Source of the DNA: Pelomyxa schiedti
Taxonomy: Eukaryota; Evosea; Pelobiontida; Pelomyxidae
Direction of reading: 5' to 3'
Length of the DNA: 48,763 bases
NCBI GenBank assembly: GCA_020536535.1
Contig: JAHLWZ010000265.1
Location: 4,748 to 53,510, forward strand
The notes beneath the pieces were generated by a model that did not search any database, had not been told where the DNA came from, and worked only from the letters and a program-made list of their open reading frames with translations. The translations under genes and the position numbers were made by a program. This document shows, piece after piece, positions 1 to 13,000 of this stretch. How positions within the stretch are numbered: the stretch's first letter is position 1; each line of letters starts with the position of its first letter.

Positions 1-351
1 CTCGTACATCGGCTCCTTCTCCCCCGGGGCCGCGGCCGCGTACCAGCTCTCGAACGCCTCGCGCTCGCACACCTTCTGCATCTGCTCCATCCTCGCCGCG
101 AGCTCGATGCGGCGCACCTCCTCGTACTGCTGCATCGACAGGAAGTTCCCGTCGAGCTTGGCGTACGCGGCCAGCGCCTCGCTCGCCTGCACGACCCCGC
201 CGCCGCGCGACGCCAGCGACTCGTCGAGCTCCTTGAGCACCTGGTTGCGCTTGGCCGTCGACATCTGCACGTCGAAGCTGTGCTCCGCGACCCACGAGAC
301 GAACATGCGGTCCTTGATCGCGCTTTCGTCGATGGTCCCGGTGGCTGCCAT
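1..351 (-). CDS. Hypothetical protein, N-terminal part (runs off window)
   Basis: The ATG is at 351-349 and the frame stays open to the window edge, giving 117 residues starting MAATGTIDESAIKDRMFVSW. The visible part is helix-forming and charged, with no signal peptide or membrane segment, and I do not recognise the family. The coding stretch is very GC-rich, unlike the T-rich DNA just upstream (360-430), which probably holds its promoter and 5' UTR. A GC-rich first exon is seen in many other genes of this window, which supports the start choice. The C-terminus and any later exons lie outside the window, so function cannot be assigned. Confidence 0.6.
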   Translation of the reverse strand, partial: MAATGTIDESAIKDRMFVSWVAEHSFDVQMSTAKRNQVLKELDESLASRGGGVVQASEALAAYAKLDGNFLSMQQYEEVRRIELAARMEQMQKVCEREAFESWYAAAAPGEKEPMYE

Positions 352-466
352 TTCGTAGTGTGTTTTTTTTTTTGCTTTTTTTGCACTTTTTTTTGTTGGT
401 TCGGGTATTTCGGTTTCTTCTAGAGTTTTTCTCTGAATTTTTGGCTATGTTTGGTGTGAAAAAGCT

Positions 467-2629
467 TCATTCCTTTCTTTCCTGGACACACAGCAGGAGG
501 CTAGTACTCTCGCCAGTCACTGCAAGACAGAAGAAGGTTGTCATACATGGACATTGTTGAGTCCAACCTGTTTTTGTTTCAGTAATGGAGGTTGGGAGAG
601 GTGCAAACCTTTGTTGCTTCTGGCAAAAGTCCTCAAGTTGGATCACTTCGGTGTCAGAAAGTTCACCAGGTTGCTCTGCTTTGGTGAGAACTTCAGAGTA
701 TTCCTGTTGAAGACTGCGTATCTGACAATGCACTGATAGTATGTCAGAGTAAAGGCCGGACCGTGCTGTTTCTAAGAATTGAGGGTGAAGACCCCACCTC
801 CAGTGAGATTCTGAGTCGGCCGATGCAGTCTGTGATTATTAGGGACAGTATAAGTCTATGTAGGCAGTCCATACATCTTTTTGCAAAAAGTTTAAGGCTT
901 CTAGTTGTTGGAGTGCAGATGTTACTTTGCAAGAAGGGAGCATTGCCCTATCTATGAGCTTAAAGTATATTAGAATACTGAGACATAGCCAAAATGAGAA
1001 CCAACCAGATGCGTGGCAACAGGGTAATTGCTTTCACAAATCAAAGCAAATAGTGTTTGTGCCTCGATTGAGTACTTTTGGCCTAGGTAGCCTCGCACCG
1101 AGTACTTTTGAAGTGACTTCACAATTTCTTTCACGTCTTGGGGCGTTAAGCTTGAGGACTAAGTATGGAGAGACACACTCAATGTATAATGACGCACAGG
1201 TTCTGCTGGATCGGCTTCGGATTTCTCTGGAGTTATAACACGTGACTCTGCAAGTGCAGAAAGAAATGTCTGGTTTTATAAGAGCATTACAGAGAGATTC
1301 TTTCTCCTCACCTGAAAGTGGTCGAAGTCCATGGCCCGAAAAATCCTCGGAAAAAGTGGTTGAAGTTGCTCATACAACTGTTCGATGGAGTGAGGAATGT
1401 TCCAGGGACGGTTAAATGATACTAGGCGCAAGTGACTGGAAATCAACAGAAGAAATATACAGACATATTGTATATGCTGAAGGTAAATGTGTAAACATCA
1501 CCCTTACAATTGCCCCAGAAAGGTTTCCGTAAGTTTTCTCAATGAAATCGATGCAGGCCTAAAAATGATGAGATGTGTTTTGATATTGAACTTACTTGTG
1601 AAAGAAAATTTGTTCGAAATTGCTCAAAATTAATTCTCCAAAGGGTGTCTAGTTGTTCCGCCTAGAAAACGTGGGTTGATCTTTACACGCACAGTGGGAT
1701 CAACCTCCGTCATATATGTGCTATTGCTATGTACATCGCTGTGGTCCTTGGTTGCAGTTAATGACCAAGTAAATATGACTAAGATCACACATCCTGGGAT
1801 GCCGTAGGAGGTGGGATATTCCTAGCATTGGCCAGTACAATATAGTTGGCTTTGAATGTTGCATTGAATACGCGCTTTTGATTGTTAGTAATGCGAATAT
1901 GATTTAAAGTTTGCGTTACTTTGACAGAGGCTTCCAGTGCCTTGGCATCTTCACTTTCATGATTCAGCTGTTCGGCAGCCTGAACTTTTGTAAAAAGTTA
2001 TAGATCAAAATTGATTAGTTACTTTGGGCAGCAACTGTCTCAGGGACAATATTCCATGCTCCAATAGAACTTCTGCGACAGCACCTGCCTAGAAGATGAT
2101 CGGCAGTGTAGAACAAAAAGTTACACACACATGTGGTCCAAACTTCGAGGCTGTGAAGCTAACAATCCGAGGAAATCTCAAACGAGTAACCACAGCCTCT
2201 AAATCAACTTGGAATATATGCCTGTGAGTCTTCACGAGATAAGATTGTGGGTCGGCAGCATAGTTTTGAATATACCCCAGGATGATGAGTATCCTCCTCT
2301 TCCAACAAAGAAAGCAACTGATGTTGCATCAAAACACACATTGCTTTCCTCACTTCCTATTGGTCCAAAGTCAATGTGGTGCACAGTGTTGTTGAGCAAG
2401 GATCACCTCAAGAGCAAGTTCTGTGAATTGCATAATACTAGACAGACATAGTGGCCCCTTTCTCACCAAACAACAAGCCACTTTCTTTCACCCAATTTAA
2501 GTTCTTTTCAATTACCATCTTGCTGCCCTCCACAACAAAAAAAAAATAAATGAAAGACATCCTACACACAGCAGTTATGGGATCGAATTGATCCACGAGA
2601 ACACGGCACACCAACTGTTGCTCCTCCAT
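467..2629 (-). CDS. Multi-exon hypothetical, helical/coiled-coil protein
   Basis: I read a chain of short exons on the minus strand. It starts at ATG 2629-2627 (MEEQQLVCRVLVDQFDPITA). Internal exons read AEQLNHESEDAKALEASVKV (about 1940-2000), EQLDTLWRINFEQFRTNFLS (about 1600-1665), SIEQLYEQLQPLFPRIFRAM (about 1330-1400) and TPQDVKEIVKSLQKYSVRGY (about 1080-1150). The last exon carries HCQIRSLQQEYSEVLTKAEQ and ends near 467-503, the exact stop depending on a final intron. The frame breaks coincide with GT...AG pairs and pyrimidine tracts. The composition is helical and partly coiled-coil, without membrane segments. I do not recognise the family; a subunit of a cytoskeletal, nuclear-pore or tethering complex would fit but is a guess. 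Exon boundaries are approximate. Confidence 0.5.
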
Positions 2630-2735
2630 CGCGCACACCCAAACAACGATCTCTTAACGGGGAGCAATAAAAAAACGCAATCAGCGATCTCAGAAGAGAC
2701 AATCAAAAAGCAGAAGGAACAAATAAAAACTAAGA
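2630..2735. promoter_or_regulatory. Short shared upstream region of a divergent gene pair
   Basis: Only 106 bp separate the two start codons (2629 on minus, 2736 on plus). The interval is A-rich on the plus strand and has no obvious TATA box. It must hold both 5' UTRs and both promoters, so it is inferred to act bidirectionally. Confidence 0.4.
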
Positions 2736-5700
2736 ATGAGCGACGGACCAGCAAGAAGGTATTGCGCTGCCTTTGTATCGTAATTGGCGTATCACGACAC
2801 CAAACACACGGCCGCACGTGCCTCTAACGCGCCTCCCCTCCTCCCTTCCCCCCATTATGGGTCGATGACAACACAGAGTGACGCAGTCCTCGATCACCAA
2901 CTACTTGCACTCCCCAGCCAAAGGCCCGGCCCCTCCCGCTACTCCCGCCGCCTCCTCCTCCTCCTCGTCCCAGCCCACACCCAAGCAACAATCTACAACC
3001 GCTGCCGCCTCTGCCCCCTCCACGCCCACACCCTCGCCCTCGCCGGCGCCGGAGCCGCCGCCCCCTCGCGGAGCCACGCAGTCGAAGCTGTCATTCGACC
3101 CGCAGCCCCCGCGCTCGGAAGGCGGCACGGACTCGGACTCGCAGCCCCCGGACAGCCCAATGAAGGATGCCCCCAGCACCGCCCCAGGCTCCAGCGCGAG
3201 TGCCAGCGCGAGCCCACAGCGGGGCCGCGGGCGCGGGGGGCGGGGCCGCGGGGCCAGAGGTGGGGCGCAGGGCCCGGCGCAGGGGGAGAGGAACGCGGCC
3301 AAGGTGAGGCGGCTCAACTGCACCCCGGTGCCCCAGCGGGCCGCGGCAAAGAACGCCAGCGCCAAAATCGCGGCGGAGAGCTCCAAGTCCCGCCGGTCCC
3401 CAAAGACCAACAGCCCGAGCTCACCTCCCACGCCTCCGAAACGAACCAACTCTGGTTCTGGAAATTCCCCTACTGCTAGCTCAAAACCCACCACCAACAA
3501 CAATGCAAACGATAACAATCACAGTAACAACAACAACAAAAACAAAAACAAAAATGCCAACACCCCACCAACATCATCTTCAAATACCACCACTACTTCT
3601 ACTCGTAGTAGCACTCAAGCGAATTCCCATCCAAGCCCTCCGGACCAAACCAAACCTAAGGCTTCAAAATCACAGGACAAATCGCCTCCAATCCCGCCTG
3701 AGGAATGTCTCCCGATTCCACCAAAGAAAGCCGGTTATGCCTCTGCAGCGGCACCCCTCAAATCTCCGCAAACTCCAATGAAATCGAGATCTCCAGCTCT
3801 TGCGCGCACAGAAAGCCCTATACAGAACCTGCTCAAGGCGAAGTCTCCCCCTCTGAAGACATCGGGAACCAATGGGAATGATGAAGACGGCTTCTTACTT
3901 ACACCAAGGTTTCATAATCCTTTTTTTTCCCCGCCTTACTATGGACTACTTACAATGCTCATTGCACAAATATAAAGTAATGTAGGAAGTGCTGGCGAAG
4001 TAAATTACACAATGGAAATGCTTTTGAAAGAGCAGGAGCTATCAGATACATCTCTCAAGTAAGGAAAATGCTAGGAACAATCACACAATTGCTAATGGGA
4101 TATCACTCTTAGTGTGTCACAGCAATCCATTGAGATCAGTGATGTGGATGATATGGTGCGGCTCCTTTAAAACTGCGTGTGCCCATTAACCCACGAATTT
4201 TGTGCAGGATGATACACCACTTCCTGAACCTGTTGTTGACACGTTCCATTTTTGCGTTTTGAGCAAAACTCCTCCGGTTTCCCCTGCCAAGTTGGGGAAA
4301 GAAATATTAAATGGCCAATAGGTAGTTCCAAGGGAAAGGTTTCAATATACATGGGATGGTCTCTGTGAGTGCGATGCATCGTGTTCATGTCCATGCAAAA
4401 AAATTCTGACTGCATACGCAAGTTTGTCTCATCACTCTACTACGTTTCTTTCATCACACATGCGAAGAGGGTGGCAGTCAGTCACTGTATTCCCTGCTAC
4501 CATCTGGATGGCTTTCAAATATGCTCAAGCCTTCAAAACACATCCCTGCTAGCATCTTGAAGTGGTTATATGACACAGGTACTTGAGACATCACTGCACT
4601 TTTTTCTTCGAATAATTTCCTCTTGTTTCCAGTGGCATATCATGAAGACTTAGATCTTTGTACATATTCCTATCGAGCCCTTCTGCAAGTGATGGGTGTT
4701 GTATGTTTTTTTTATATCATTTCTTTTATTTGTTGAGTTATTTAAGGAACCCTTTATCGCCAGCCTAGAGTGGAGATCACCTGAAAACGAAATCAGCGGA
4801 GACCTCGTGTGGTACCCTGATTGCACTACCCTCTTCGAAACATTTTCACTTTACGGTGTCAATGATAGCACCACGTCGTTCCCTTGTGTGCATTCAATAC
4901 CTGGCAAGTAACGCATCACCCTCCCTTCTCTCCGCCTTTCGTTTAGATTTTCCCTTCCTTTCCAATGTAACACTCAATTGGGGTTGGGCGAAATAGGGAA
5001 GCCAGACTGACTCCCTTTAAGTACTGCAGCAACCTAACACTTGTCACTCAGTTAATGAGCATCCTTCTTCGCAACAGGTATACATTGATACACAAGTGAT
5101 GTATTTTGAAATTCTTCTAGCAAATGGTCCGTGGTTGAGAGTGATATGAGCAAAGTTCTAATTGATCTACTGTATTTGATTATTGATCCTTGCATATCCT
5201 CTTTTCCATGGGAAGGATTGTCCCCAGAAATCTTGGAGAACACACCTTCAACAAGCCCAAGAACTCAAAAGTACCCGCTCTGCCCAGTCCCGGCTATGCA
5301 AGTATAGTTCACTTGGACAACCTCAAATTTGACCACTCAATTAGCAATTAATCGTCTCGTTGATTGAATCATGTGATCATGAGGAATGGTACAGTGTTGT
5401 TGAAGTCATCGTGGAAGAAATCTCCACAAAATCTACCAACACATCCACATCCACCTCCACCTCCACCTCCACCTCCACCTCCACCTCCACCTCCACAACC
5501 ACCACAACAACCACAACATCTCTCTCAAGCACATCTACTTCGTCATCAGCAGTTTCTACAAGTTCTCCGGAACGATCTTCTATAATGGCGTGTTGCAACA
5601 ACTGGGAACGGTACTTGCTGATTGTTACCGCTCTCCCTTGTAGCACAATGCGTTTACGAGAATTGCGAATGAGAGTCGCCTGGCAAGCACTTCTTCAAGG

Positions 5701-6310
5701 TCTTCCATGCTTCGGAATTATCATGGTATCCTCTCCATGGTTTCTTTTTTCTTTGTGCCAATTCGACCGTAGAGTAAAGCTGATGAATCGGACATTACTT
5801 TTTCTCATATGCAGTCTATTGCCACGTTGATTTCACAATCAAAGGTTCCCATTCATTCACATCCTCTTTTGGTCACTTATCTTGATCTTGTACAGGTTTT
5901 GAAGGAACCTCCAAATGCAATCGCTTTATTACAATCTCTGAAACTCCTCGATTTATGCCTTTTTGCGAGACCAGCCACTGAAATTGCGGAAGGAAACCCT
6001 CGTTCACTGATTGCTGTTCTAGAGAAAATAAAGCACCAAACACAAGACGATTCAGATGACATTCTCAGACAGGTTTAAAACATTGGAAGGGAAAAAAACA
6101 AACCCACTCAACAAACACTAGGTGAAAGACCTGCTGACAAATTCCACAGGCCGGCTCTCCATCATCGAAGCCGAGTATGGCTGTAGAAAGCCTGAACTCA
6201 CACAAAAGACACTACTTTCCTTTGCCACCAGCACTACCACTAGTACTCTCACCACCTCCACCCCCCCCAGCGCTTCTTCTTCCTCCTCCAACGCTTCAGA
6301 TTTGCCCTAG
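2736..6310 (+). CDS. SLF2/FAM178-like genome-maintenance protein with N-terminal PIP-like motif
   Basis: Exon 1 (2736-2758) encodes MSDGPAR and splices over 2759-2876 into a long exon. Residues 10-18 (TQSSITNYL) resemble a PCNA-interacting PIP box (Q-x-x-I-x-x-Y-L), and a second QSKLSF follows. A Pro/Ser/Lys/Asn-rich disordered region of about 340 residues comes next. The C-terminal half is folded and helical, on small exons: CLITLLRFFHHTCEEGGSQ, SILKWLYDTVAYHEDLDLC and DLVWYPDCTTLFETFSLYGV. Helical repeats with a W-x-P segment followed by a G-V motif recall the FAM178 domain of SLF2, the SMC5/6 localisation factor; this is memory-based similarity. A Thr/Ser tract (5443-5530) and a Ser/Thr-rich tail ending at 6310 complete it. 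SMC5/6 loading at damaged or replicating DNA is the inferred role. The gene structure is more certain than the family. Confidence 0.5.
5443..5495 (+). repeat. In-frame CCACCT hexamer microsatellite
   Basis: About eight uninterrupted copies of CCACCT lie inside an exon of the SLF2-like gene. In the frame supported by the flanking exons they encode alternating Ser-Thr; another plus frame would give polyproline. Length variation would change the linker without breaking the frame. Confidence 0.8.
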
Positions 6311-6413
6311 TAACTCACCAATAAGATATTCTCAAGATTCCATCCCATGATTACAATTCTCCTATCGACATGGAAACACACATTCTGCGAAATCAAACAG
6401 CATTCAGTGAGTG

Positions 6414-8069
6414 ATGGACTTCCCCTTTGTTCGTCCCACGTTGGTTCTCAGTGCCGGCACGGCCAAGTGCAACATTGACAAAATGGCAGCTATTGCAAAA
6501 CGGGGTTATTCTCCCAAACAAAAAATTGTTGTTACCTTCCACCCAACCATTTGTTTCATAATTCGTTTTTTTTTTTTTTGTTAACTCATTGTAATATGGG
6601 TAGAGGGTGTTGTGTTTAGGCCACATTTCAAAACACATCAGTCTATCGTCATTGGTGAGTGGTTCAGACAGTACACCAAGTCAATAACTGTAAGCTCACT
6701 GGACATGGCTGTGTACTTTGCCATAGGTGGATTTCCTCAAATAAATGCTAGTTCTGCCTCTGCTCTCCCTTCTACTGCTAGTAATTTTGAATCCAGTACC
6801 TGTGGAGGGAGTTGTCTTTGTGGCTGGGATGATATCACTATTGCATTTCCTGTAATTCCTACTGTTATTTGGTTGAGAAAAGTCAATGAAGAGCTTCTTC
6901 CACACGTGAGAGTTCTGGGTTTGTTGGTAGAATCACCTCAAGCAGTGAATATGATACAACATCACATAGCTCGCCCAGTTAATGTATGTCCTTCTATCCG
7001 TTTTATCCCTATCTGATGGAACACTTTACTATTCAGATTTGGATTAAGGTGGATGTGGGAACACACAGAACAGGCATTGAATACCACAACTTGGATGAAA
7101 TATCTGAATTGGCTTCGTTAATCTCAGTGAGACTTCGATCTCCGTACTTGTTGCTTGGTTTCTAACCTTCTTAAAATCAGCAATCACCCAAAACAGTCCT
7201 TCAAGGCCTACTTGTGCATGCCGGTCATTCATACCATACATTTTCCCGGTTACAAACACTTTCCGTTTTTCAGGATTCGATTTCGCATGTCAACAATATT
7301 CGAGATCACCTGAATCGATTGGGATTTTCTGGCCTAAAGGTAGCTAGATTAATTTCGATATATAGAAAGAAGCTAATGGCATTAAGATATCATTTGGTGA
7401 CACTCCAACACTCTCTCTTTCACCCCTTCCTCCACTTCACGGAATTGATGAAATAAGACCCGGCAATTTCATATTTTACGATGCAATGCAGATGCAAATC
7501 GGAAGCTGTCTTGAAACCAACGTTGCTGTGGCCGTGATGTGCCCAGTAATTGCCAAGCACCCATCAAGAAAGGAGGTACCCAGAGTCACTCCAAACACTG
7601 AATTCTAATTCACATGCTTAAGGTTGTAATCCATGGCGGTGCCATACATCTATCAAAGGAATTTATATGTGAGCCTGCTGAGACTGGTTCTAGATTTTAT
7701 GGATGTTTGTTTCTTCCGATTCCTCCCAAATCCATATCTTATTTCTTACAGATATTGCCCTCCCGCAGAGCAGTGATACCAGAAACTTATCTTGGGGACC
7801 AATTATTCAAGGAGCCAGAGTGAAGTCACTTTCCCAAGAGCATGGAGTAATTTCTTTTGACAACCACCAGGTCTCTTTCACTTTTCATTAGTTTAGCCAA
7901 ACTGTTCCTTTTCCTCATTCGAAAAAAGGATTTTGAAGGCATAACCATTGGAGGTTCTGTGTTTATCATTCCCGTTCACAGTTGCCTTGTAGTCACACAC
8001 CTGAGAAAGTACATTACTACTGATGGAGAGTCAATACCAGCAATGGAAGAGCATTTGGCGGAATTCTGA
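6414..8069 (+). CDS. DSD1: D-serine dehydratase, eukaryotic zinc/PLP type (fold type III)
   Basis: It converts D-serine to pyruvate and ammonia using PLP and zinc. The start MDFPFVRPTLVLSAGTAKCN matches the family's opening strand and helix. After the first intron comes FRPHFKTHQS, where the Lys of the KTH motif is the expected PLP Schiff-base residue. Then follow KVDVGTHRTGI, the VHAGHSYHTF motif, and near the C-terminus the His-x-Cys zinc pair in IPVHSCLVV. The exons run through about 6610-7000, 7040-7125, 7200-7340, 7460-7575, 7620-7670 and 7740-7870, and the last exon ends at 8069. The length (about 400 residues) fits the family. Stand-alone D-threonine aldolases share the fold, but the HSC zinc motif and overall spacing favour D-serine dehydratase. 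An in-frame upstream exon is not needed, though MET at 6370 is an alternative start. Confidence 0.85.
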
Positions 8070-8166
8070 GTTGAGCACCAAAAAGTCCAGATAAAAAAAG
8101 TGGAATACAGAAGGAAACAATAGTGAAACAATAAATGTAGTGTCTTAATATTACTGGCATGTGTGC

Positions 8167-9812
8167 TCATGATGAAGTTGACTCCAAGCCCATACAGGCA
8201 GCCCAGGGAACCCACATAGATGAGCCAATGGAACAAACCGCCGCTTCTCTACAAACACTGAATGGTGCACACATTTCACCAACCCATTCCACTCCCTTCC
8301 AGTGCTTCAAGTACACATCCACGAGAGTGCTATTCTCTTGCATTCGGTGATACAAATCAACAAGGCTTGCTCCACTCAGGTCATCGAGTCCGTATTCTAT
8401 AGAAGCGATGTATTCAATGTACCAGTCAATTCCTAGAAACTGTCAATTGCAGGAGTTTCTTAAAGTCCGGGTCCTTACTGTTATTGGCATTGGCCTCTTT
8501 CACATCATACTGATAGGACGTGAAATCCGTGAGTGAGAATGGTGAGACGTTGTTGTAAGTAAAGAGCCTCATCCTCGGATTGGCAAAGTACCAAGGAGAT
8601 AAGGACCCGGCTGCAAAACCAGCTGATGTTAGCTTTGGTGTAGTTAGATCCCCAAAGATGCGAAACATATCCAAGTGGTCATGCCCTTGAACATACATTA
8701 GTCGGAAACGTTAATGAAACATCTTGTCTTACCCATAAAATGTCCAATTATTATCGAGTTATAGGGATCAAGGGAGGACACAAACATTTCGTTGTAGGTC
8801 TAGAAAAGAATGTTTAGGTATTTGCCACTAAAAAAGAGGTACCTTGTAGAACTGAGAAGTGAGACCTGCATTATATCCAGCCGGAACATGGTAAATCATG
8901 AACACTTTTTCATTGTTTTGCTTGGCAGTGGTTAATACCCCAGTCAACCATGCTATTTGTCCAGCAGGATCTAAGAATTGTAAGAAGACCTCTGGAGCTG
9001 CCAAGATACAAACCAGTGTGAATTGTTGGATCGACTTCCAGATTTTTGTCGTAGTACAGAGCTGTATTCACAGCTACGAGCCGCAATCCAGGAGTAATGA
9101 CTGTTGTGTAGTAACCACCCTTTACAAAGGTTGCCTGCATTGTGGAATCAAGGAATGGACTCCAGGCTTCTGCTGTGTAATCAAACAACCAGTACTCATA
9201 GTCCCACATCTACTCCTGTGAGTGAAAAGAAAAAAAAAAGTGTATGACCTGGAATTCAGGGTAAGTATCGTGGTTTCTGAGTTCACTGTTAGATGCTGCC
9301 TGAACTGAAGGAAGGGAACATACCCTAGAATGGGGTAAACCTTAACGCCAGGGAAATACTTCTGAAAGTAGTAGGTGACATTTTGTTGGTATTCAATTAC
9401 GCCAGCCCACTTTATGGAACCTGGGTTGTGGGGAATCTGCGCTCGTTTAGACCTTAATTCGTCCAGGTTGGCGTTACCATATCGCCAGTGTAGAAAATGA
9501 AATCGGGAGCGGGGTAGGTGTCTCGCATGAACTGGAATGTGTCCTCAAGTGCTGCAAGGGGCAAATCGCAAGGGCCGAGTGATCCGTATGGCCCGGCGTC
9601 CCCGGTTCCAGAAACACAATCCTCTTTAATGTTCGCTCCCACATAATACGCCGGCTGCGGTAATTGGTGCGTTGATACAGGCCGTTACGAAAAAGAAAGG
9701 AAAACAATCCAACTTGATAGTGAACGTCAGTGATGTGCCAGAAGTAACCCTTGGAACATGCCAAGTCTGCTACACATATAACTAGTACAAGCAACACTGA
9801 GATCAGTCTCAT
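8167..9812 (-). CDS. Secreted acid-sphingomyelinase-like phosphodiesterase (calcineurin-like)
   Basis: The ATG at 9812 opens a clear signal peptide (MRLISVLLVLVICVADLACS), favoured over an upstream Met in the same frame. The metallophosphoesterase motifs occur in order: D-x-H in ITDVHYQ, GD in FIFYTGDM, GNHD assembled across an intron before DTYPEF, and the C-terminal GH-x-H of IIIGHFMGHDHLD, also split by an intron. Around them are an extracellular Cys-rich pattern and the conserved segment EDTFQFMRDTYPAPDFIFYT, typical of the ASM/SMPDL3 branch. The C-terminal region to 8167 has paired cysteines, as in this family. It probably hydrolyses sphingomyelin or nucleotide phosphodiesters outside the cell or in lysosomes. 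There is no saposin domain, so it is SMPDL3-like rather than ASM itself. It is convergent with the D-serine dehydratase gene (97 bp between stops). Confidence 0.85.
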
Positions 9813-10060
9813 CTTGACAGCGGTAGGTGGTTTTATTTTATTAAAATCATTCGACCAACTCCTCCTTTTCAAAACGCCAGGGAACTAACGCCATAACGGG
9901 AGAACAAAAAAAAGTGCACATAAAAAGTGGTGAGCCCGAAACAAAATAGCAGAAAAAGAGAGGAATCTAGCTTTGATACACAGTCAAAATTACACTCCCC
10001 AAAAGTCCAGTGTGTGAACACAGGGAGGAGTTAAAAAAGCACAAGTGGAGGTTGGCTCAA

Positions 10061-13000
10061 CTAGGGTGCTTTCTCAGTTGTGGTCAATGGGGCTACCCTT
10101 GCTGATTTGCTGAAGATTGGCTTGGAACTTGGAAGTGAGGGAGAAGCCTTGGGTGCAGTGGAATCGCGGGAATCAGTACTTTTAGGGAGAACACTGCTGT
10201 GGTTGTTGCTGCGGTGTAATGATGAGGCCAATTGTGAAGATGATGGCTCTATTTGCTGTTGCCAGGAGGATATGTTGAACTTGGCGTTTGAGGTAAGCTC
10301 AGAGACTTCTGGTATGACTGTGTTCAGTGCTTCCAGGAGTGGCATCACCACAAATTGGATGAAAGTGTACTGCATTTTGGCTTGGTTGGTGTTGTGTCTA
10401 TCCATGAATGGAGATATATCCATTCCGAGCGATTTCTCTTTGTCGCCTTGCCCAAAAAGTTCTGTACCAGGTAATCAGGATAGTTTTTATTAAGGAAGGG
10501 TAGTTTGGGTACCTTCTACAACTTTCTGTGCCCAGGTTACAGCCACTTTCCATGGCCGGGTCACATTGGAAATGTCGGCTACCTTTAAAACCATTCGGGA
10601 AAGAGATAGCCTATGCTGTGCGTTACCATAATCCAAGTGGGACACCTTTAGAATGGAGTTGAATTCTCCAATAATCTCTAGGTGCTTTGCCATATCTACA
10701 GATGCCGTAAGAAGAAAAAGTTTGTTTTACGGCATCTTCTGTGACATACCAGTAGAAAGTATCAGAGTGATTACGATTTTCCTAAAAAGGCGAAATTGCT
10801 CAATGGACAGGTTTTTGAGGAAGTTGAGATTCTCCTGTTTCAAAATCTGGAACAGTCTCGCTGCATGCATACTTTCTAAAACTGATTGGTCGTTGTACTG
10901 GATAGCAAGGGGGTCCATTGCCGAAACTAAGAAGTTGTTGTTCACACCTATCAATATTACATGAGGAAAGAGTATCCACAATGATGTGAAAACCCACCAG
11001 GGTGGCAAAGATCATGACACATAGCTGATATAAGTAATGCAAGTTTTTCTACTGGCGGAATTGTGAGCAAGCATTGTGTGCAAAGGAGCCAGTGCACAGC
11101 TTGCATTACATCTGCTGCATGAAGACTGAAAGGTGTTTATGCTTTTTTTTTTTTGGAAACACATCATTACCTTGTATGATAAATATTTGTGTCAATATAG
11201 CACTGCTCGACTGTCAGGCCGAACCTGCGTTATTAGTTTAATTCACTCCTCATCAAGGGGCGTCTCACTCCATAAATATTCTTTCGTTGATTCCAAACTC
11301 TTCAATAAGACCATGATGACGAAGAAGTAAGCAAGCCATAGTGCTTAATGCGTGTCCTTCAGCATTTTGTGTATACTGGTAAAATTCAGAAAAGTTATGG
11401 CACTGAGCAAACCTCAAAAATATCAAAGTTCCAAGTGTTGAGCTTATATCCACTTGCCATTGTGTCAATATTAGCTGCTCCTATTTGTACAGGTGCTTTT
11501 GTTGCCGGGCTCTTACCAAAAGAACCCTTTCCTCACATTAAGATAATAACTGTGATGATGTCAACTTACTTCAAGTTTAGGGACCAACTGGTCCAGCAAA
11601 AACGCTTTTGCTTCACACTCAACTGATCCCAGCTGCTGTTCGTCGAATTGATAACTAAAACCTATGAGGATTTCATAGCAAGCAGTGGAAGAGCGAATAC
11701 ATTTTCCTCTCAGCGATTAGATGTTTGATAAGTTCCAAGTTCCTATGCATGTAAAAAATATGAAAAATGCCCAGCAGTTGTACCTCAGTTCTATTGCTTT
11801 CAGATGTGTATTACGTTGTAACTCTTCCAGCATTTGTATTGCGGACTCTGCTTGAGAGGAAAAGGCAATATTGCCTTGCATTTGGATCATCACGGAGAGC
11901 TGTGCACAGTAGTTTAGCTTGGCGTGAAACGGAAATAGAAACTCTACTTGTCTCTGAAGTGCATCATGGGACCGAATCAAATTTCTATGCTGAACAAGTA
12001 GAAGTAGGATAGCGAGCGCTAAAATTCCAAGGAGTGCCAGAGCACTGCAGACCACGGCGGGAATTATCACTTTGGTGTTCGCTCCCGCGTTGTGGCTTGG
12101 TGGGATCCAGGCTAGCCAGACCTAAAAGTATCATTAATAACTGAATTGAAGGAAAATGAACCATACATCTGAATGGTTTTTAAGCCACCTACATGCCGCC
12201 TCATCATTGGAAAAGCCTCTTTCTGCAACGTCATCTTGATTAACACTAATTATGTACAAATAGAGATTTAGAGGAAGGAATTTACTTACACATTATCTCC
12301 ATCTGGTCATTGTTGCTTAGAGTAAACTGTTTTAAAAAGGCGAATTCTTGTGGGAATCTGTTGGAGAATTGTGGCCACAATGCCTTATACAAAACTTCCT
12401 CAGGATAATCACAGAAAATTTCTCCAGTTGCAGCGTGTTGGTAGCAGGAATCAGTATAATAAGGCAGAGTCACTCGACTTAAGGCGTATTTCTTGAGATA
12501 ATAATGCGGATTCCACAGATAAAATAATATACACTGGTGTGACTCAAATGCTTCGTCAATCCTGCTCAACAAAGCAGATTCCTCAAGAGGAACAAGAGTG
12601 AGATCCCATCCATTACTTCTGCAAATTTCTTCATCATACGTAGCCCAAGGAAATGACAACAAAGTATGGTTGATGGCATCAAAGAATTCATTTCTTTCAC
12701 TTGGACTCATGCCAATGAAATTGTCTTGTTTGGGAATGAGGAAAAGAAGCTAATTATGCAAAGTAAGGTAACCTGCTCTTGGGTAAATGTCGAGACAGAA
12801 GGAAGGTATGTACCAGCCGTTTCTTCCAACCACACCAAGTGGCCCGCCATTTATTACTAGCCCACCATCAATGTAGGTTACTTTATCTTGCTCCTCTCCA
12901 GTTGTCCAAATCTCCAGAGAAACGTGAGCAGTCCCGTTTTTGAGAAATTCCCATGGCCCTTGATTCTCAACAAAAATGTTCTGAACTGAAGTCAAACGGG

